From Megalonaias nervosa (taxonomy: Eukaryota; Mollusca; Bivalvia; Unionida; Unionidae), in contig JAECUM010000839.1 of the NCBI GenBank assembly GCA_016617855.1, forward strand, positions 159,581-223,580: a DNA stretch of 64,000 nucleotides. Reading direction: 5' to 3'. A program made the translations under genes and the position numbers. The stretch's first letter is position 1; every line of letters starts with the position of its first letter. The notes beneath the pieces were generated by a model. That model saw only the letters and a program-made list of their open reading frames with translations. It did no database searches and had not been told where the DNA came from. Shown piece by piece: positions 60,181 to 64,000 of the stretch.

Positions 60181-60224
60181 CTGACAAAGTACACTTTAAT
60201 TGACAGAACATTGAATATTCAAAA

Positions 60225-60526
60225 ACTCTGACCATTATTTATGTGCAGGTTGAGCTTGGGGTCTGTAATAGACACTCTGACCATTATTTATGTGCAGGTT
60301 GAGCTTGGGGTCTGTAATAGACACTCTGACCATTATTTATGTGCAGGTTGAGCTTGGGGTCTGTAATAGACACTCTGACCATTATTTATGTGCAGGTTGA
60401 GCTTGGGGTCTGTAATAGACACTCTGACCATTATTTATGTGCAGGTTGAGCTTGGGGTCTGTAATAGACACTCTGACCATTATTTATGTGCAGGTTGAGC
60501 TTGGGGTCTGTAATAGACACTCTGAA
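60225..60526 (+). repeat. 49-bp tandem array, identical copies
   Basis: Six full units of actctgaccattatttatgt, gcaggttgagcttggggtct, gtaatagac, plus a partial one, apparently without a single difference. It lies inside the decayed pogo-like element. Confidence 0.96.
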
Positions 60527-61619
60527 CATACAGTCCTTGAAATCACATAAATGGATTGCCGCAACTGAACAGATGTCAGTTGCGTGGTATAATCACAGAG
60601 ATTCAACATGGCACTGAACAAGTATCAAATTCATGGCACACTAGTTATTGACTTCACAAAGAAAAAAAAAACAATAGTGCTGCAGATTGTCCAAAGGGTA
60701 AAACTAAGAAGTGCTGCTTTTGCGAGCTAAAGGATTAAGGTCGTATTTATCAAATTAGCAACTCTATCAAAACACTAGGTTAACTGCCTGTCCTAGGACA
60801 GGAATAAAAAAAAGGTAAAAAGAAATATAAAAAAATTGAAATGAGAGTTCAAAATAAAGTTTGAACCCAAAAATACATATGTTGGCAAGCTGGTTATTTC
60901 TGCATCTCCTTTGTTTATAATTGGCAGATATTTCTTTTGCTTTCTGACAGCAACTAAACCAGTTACCATAGGTGTTTAAACTCTGAATCTGGCTTATGTA
61001 AGAGGGAATTCTGTCTTGCAACTAAGTACTTTGATGTTTAATTCCCTTGTACTCCACAATATTAGCATGATTACCATTCCTGTGTAAACATTTATGGTCG
61101 CTAACATCAAAGCAAACTAAAACTGAGTTTTGACAGTATTACAATAATTTTCAAAGCATTATTTCTGAAACATCTTTATTGTATTTTTTTTACATCGATC
61201 AATTAGTAGAAAAAATGTTGGCGTCCCAAGATTTGCAATACATGAAACAATTCATGTAATTTTGTGTCCCAACATTTACAGGTCATAAAAAAAATTAAAT
61301 AAAACTTTTGAAAATAATTAAAAGTGTCCCAAGATTTATAGTGTCGAAAGACATACAGTCATTATGGTAAGGTGTCAATTTAAATTTTTTTGTTGTATCT
61401 CACTTATAAGATGACCCCTACTCTGCAATAGATTTTTTAGTAAAAACAGCTTGACTTATAAGCAAGTATATATGGTTATGTAGCCTTCCATATACAGTAT
61501 ATTTTTCTAGGCCTTTTACCGTAATACATTTCATAAACACTTTATTAAATGCAGTCAAGGCTGCTTATGAGAACTAATTATTAGCTATTCAAACTTAAGT
61601 ATACTATGTTAGTTCATAC

Positions 61620-61800
61620 AGGCTTTGATCTTGAAGCCATTTAAATCCTTCCACAAAATGGCCCTAGCAGCCTGCATGGTCTTTCGGGAGACTGGGTCAA
61701 CATTCTCCTTTCCATAGGATCCACTCCTCTTTCCAGATACAAAGTCCTCCTCAATGACCTTGGTCGTCATTGACAACATGACATCAAAAAACAGGGAAAG
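61620..61800 (-). CDS. FCSK: FCSK exon A (first exon seen in window)
   Basis: Fucokinase phosphorylates L-fucose at C1 in the cytosol, the first step of the fucose salvage route to GDP-fucose. Read on the minus strand from 61800, the exon opens in phase 0 with LSLFFDVMLSM and carries EEDFVSG and ARAILWKDL. This follows the vertebrate FCSK stretch LSLFFD...EDFLVG...ARAQLW, near human residue 262 as recalled. It is 181 nt, 60 codons plus one base. The acceptor is gattgtag and the donor is T|GTATGAAC (phase 1). The phase fits exon B exactly. Upstream exons for the N-terminal pyrophosphorylase-like part were not found before the right edge. Family assignment is strong; the exact donor rests on the phase match. 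Confidence 0.88.
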
Positions 61801-61980
61801 CTACAATCATAAAAACAGATTTCATGCAAATTTAAATTTAATTCTGCAGCTATATCTGAAATATAAGTAATTTTCTTCTCTATATATCAAGGGAAGCAAC
61901 TCTTACAGGCTAAATCACTTCTTTACCCACTAGCTGACCACCATTATACCTCAATGTTTTTACTTCAGTGAAACCTTAAA

Positions 61981-62150
61981 GGATGCTCCCACTGAGGAGA
62001 TGGGTGGGAGGGAATATCTGTAATGTGATCATGTAAGTATTATCGGAGAAACATGATTTACTAACAAATTTGCTTTCTCCTACAAATACATTACCTGATC
62101 ACATTACCTTAGGAGAATTGGTAAAAGGAGGAGGAAATGTTGAGCATCCT
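61981..62150. repeat. long imperfect palindrome
   Basis: Outer arms GGATGCTC (61981-61988) and GAGCATCC (62142-62149). Inner arms GTAATGTGATC...GGAGAAA (62020-62051) and TTTCTCC...GATCACATTAC (62074-62107). The roughly 30 nt between outer and inner arms do not pair. About 180 bp upstream of FCSK exon A. A foldback MITE or a retroelement terminal hairpin. Confidence 0.75.
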
Positions 62151-63106
62151 ACTTCTACCTGTATCACTCTGGAGAAACAGGATTGTTTTACAAAACGATG
62201 AAGTTCTCCTAAAGTTAGCTTAGCAAAATGAGTGACAATCTGTTTATACATGTGCACAGGAGTTCACTGCGGGATTCCACACTTGATTATTGTCTCACCA
62301 TCTTAAGTTTCCTAGCCGAATCCAGCGAAAGTGGCAAATCCATGTCTGGGTCTAAAGTTGTCTTTCATGACTGGGGAGTGGTCACTAATCTGTGCAGCTA
62401 TCACTAACCCAACATGATTCAGTTCTCTCCTTAGCACGGCCATGTCATGCAAATGGAAGCTACAGAAGGCAGACTTGGCATGTCAGCCAGCCGACTCTGC
62501 TATGTCCAAAATTGAGACATTACATTCAATGCCAGGCTCATGTAAGTCACTCATACCTGAAATCATTAGTGAAACTGATCCTGTGAGAGTTCAGTGTATA
62601 TTGGTTTAATAACTCCCTTTAGCCAAACTGAAATGTTTAGGAGTTCCTTCATGAAGCCTGGACAATGATCGTGGAGTAAAGAAATCTGGAGACCCTCTGA
62701 CACTGTTTGAATCACCCATCATTTTGTGACATAGGTGGGCCAAATGTGATGGAAAGGGATGTAGTGTAATCTGGTACCTCAGGTGGGAGCCAGAGGGTGT
62801 GGCTGACAGTGGTAATCATTGACAATTGTCGGAAGACCTAGGTAGGGAGAAACTGTATTCCTCTCTCCCCCGCCTGCCTGACAGCGAAAATTGGGGCATA
62901 TGACTACCTATTAGTCACTTGGCCAAGAGAACAAAGAAAACAGAGAACAAAGAAACACCTGTTTTTCTTTAGAACTGCCACTGTGAATTCTCTGATGACA
63001 ACTGTCTTTTCTCATGCATGCTCCCTAACAGGGTCAGGCAGAGATAGAAGATGGTGTTGAAACTAAAGGGAAACTCCTGTTCCTCTTGCTCTCCTCAATT
63101 CAACAC
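62151..63106. other. unclassified, no gene recognised
   Basis: Base composition is more balanced than in the neighbouring introns and resembles the DIRS-like block at the left edge. Frames on the minus strand (about 62760-62300) are short and interrupted. Could be transposon-derived. No FCSK exon found. Confidence 0.35.
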
Positions 63107-63117
63107 CCTAATGAAGA

Positions 63118-63436
63118 TGTGATTATGTGATTATGATTTTTAACGTAGCTTTAACAATTTTTCAGTCATATCGCTACGATGTCTGCAGTGTGGCAGTTTA
63201 TAGTGATGTCTAGCACTGGGGCATCATGCCGCAGACATGTAGCATGATGTCCCACCCAGTCATTATCCTGACACCAGGCCGACCAGTCCTAACACTAACC
63301 TCTTAATGCTGAGCGCCAAGCGAGGCAGCTGTTAGTACCATTTTTGTAAGTCTTCGGTATGACTCGACCGGGGATCGAACCCACGACCTCCCGCATCCGA
63401 GGCGGACGCTCTAACCACTAGGCCACCGGAGCGGTT
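63118..63436 (-). mobile_element. SINE-1, complete, with 11-bp target duplication
   Basis: Minus strand. Body gtttatagtgatgtctagca to cctcttaatgctgagcgcc; B box ggggatcgaacccacgacc; A box ctaaccactaggccaccgg; head end gagcggtt. The target duplication cctaatgaaga is perfect at 63107-63117 and 63437-63447. This is the least diverged copy in the window and the tail is short, without (CA)n. Confidence 0.94.
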
Positions 63437-63509
63437 CCTAATGAAGAAATGGAGAACCAAAAGGGAGGGAGTGATAATAATTAGTGGCCTTTTTTGCCAG
63501 ACAAAACAA

Positions 63510-64000
63510 AAGTCCCTCCAAGGCACTTATAATACTCTACTGGGTGAACAGAATTTCCAGGAATTCAAGATAAGACCATTTCTTCCATTTAACCAACAAG
63601 CTTTGAAACCATCTGATATTCTACAGCAATAACAAGATTTTCAAATTAACTGGTGTGGTACACATACTGGATGTCAGCTTCACACCATTTTAGTTTATGA
63701 CAAAGTGGACATCATTAGAAGTCTGTTGGTGAAAACCTCATTTCATAATGATCATACACTGGAGGGGAAGGAGTTTACTACAAGATTTTTAAGACAGTCT
63801 TCAGAAAAAAAGTAGCAGCCATACTGGATGTATCACTGGCACACTTACATTAAGGATCAGCTAGGTATCATAAGTCTATCTGTGAAAACCCCATGCTGAT
63901 ATTGCCATCCAATCTGAGATAATAATATTTTCAGGACATGACTTTCCATTCAGAAATAGCAATAACAAGATTTTCAAGATGGCTGCCATGGCAGCAATAC
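63510..64000 (+). repeat. ~135-bp array family, copy 3 (runs off window)
   Basis: A diverged head (aagtccctccaaggcactta) is followed by atactctactgggtgaacag and ggaattcaagataagacca. Units follow with caagattttcaaattaactg, acatactggatgtcag and gtgaaaaccccatgctgata. Confidence 0.8.

Larger units (their letters stand above)
58897..61475 (-). mobile_element. pogo/Tigger-like DNA transposon remnant
   Basis: The ends are inverted: left catatatatactcgcttata, right in reverse ccatatatacttgcttataa. Inside, the minus strand carries a decayed transposase (see separate entry) and six identical 49-bp repeats. It occupies about 80% of the intron between FCSK exons A and B. The ends share the cttataag motif with the MITEs at 43.05 and 40.7 kb. 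A TA duplication is not clear. Confidence 0.68.

Overview
The window is non-coding-rich eukaryotic nuclear DNA, AT-rich by eye, with short coding exons, very long introns and a dense mix of SINEs, miniature DNA transposons, decayed retroelements and minisatellites. The repeat types (tRNA-headed SINEs, Penelope and DIRS remnants, arrays of 37 to about 150 bp units) and a metazoan-type fucokinase gene suggest a marine invertebrate, most likely a mollusc. That placement is inference. No bacterial, organellar, rRNA or CRISPR features were seen, and no functional tRNA gene.

The one cellular gene I can support is an L-fucose kinase (FCSK) on the minus strand. Eight exons lie at 61800-61620, 58416-58280, 55991-55830, 45573-45454, 39283-39182, 37747-37617, 30895-30818 and 27649-27513. 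All have AG/GT borders, their phases join without a break over 1048 nt (about 349 codons), and the translation follows the middle third of vertebrate FCSK in order. The N-terminal part should lie beyond the right edge. The C-terminal GHMP kinase part should lie left of 27.5 kb or outside the window; I could not find it inside.

Left arm (1-27 kb): a decayed DIRS-like retroelement on the minus strand (about 0.1-3.3 kb), two copies of a tRNA-Ser-like SINE, a 45-bp minisatellite split by a TA-target transposon (6.9-9.5 kb), long degenerate arrays (12.2-15.2, 17.4-19.5, 24.3-25.3 kb), paired pogo-type MITEs (16.1 and 19.9 kb) and a TATA-containing, CpG-bearing block (22.7-23.5 kb).

FCSK intron territory (27-62 kb): a broken Penelope-like element with RT and GIY-YIG domains (32.0-34.8 kb), two small fragments resembling zinc-finger/hAT-related proteins (29.6 and 35.2 kb), 60-bp minisatellites, one interrupted by a SINE with an 11-bp target duplication, two larger TA-target elements (41.3-42.9 and 49.8-51.3 kb), a 155-bp hAT MITE (46.0 kb), an array of about 86-bp units (51.9-53.9 kb), and a pogo/Tigger element remnant (58.9-61.5 kb) that nearly fills one intron and carries six identical 49-bp repeats.

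Right edge (62-64 kb): a long imperfect palindrome, a complete SINE with an 11-bp target duplication, and the start of another copy of the array seen at 12 and 24 kb.
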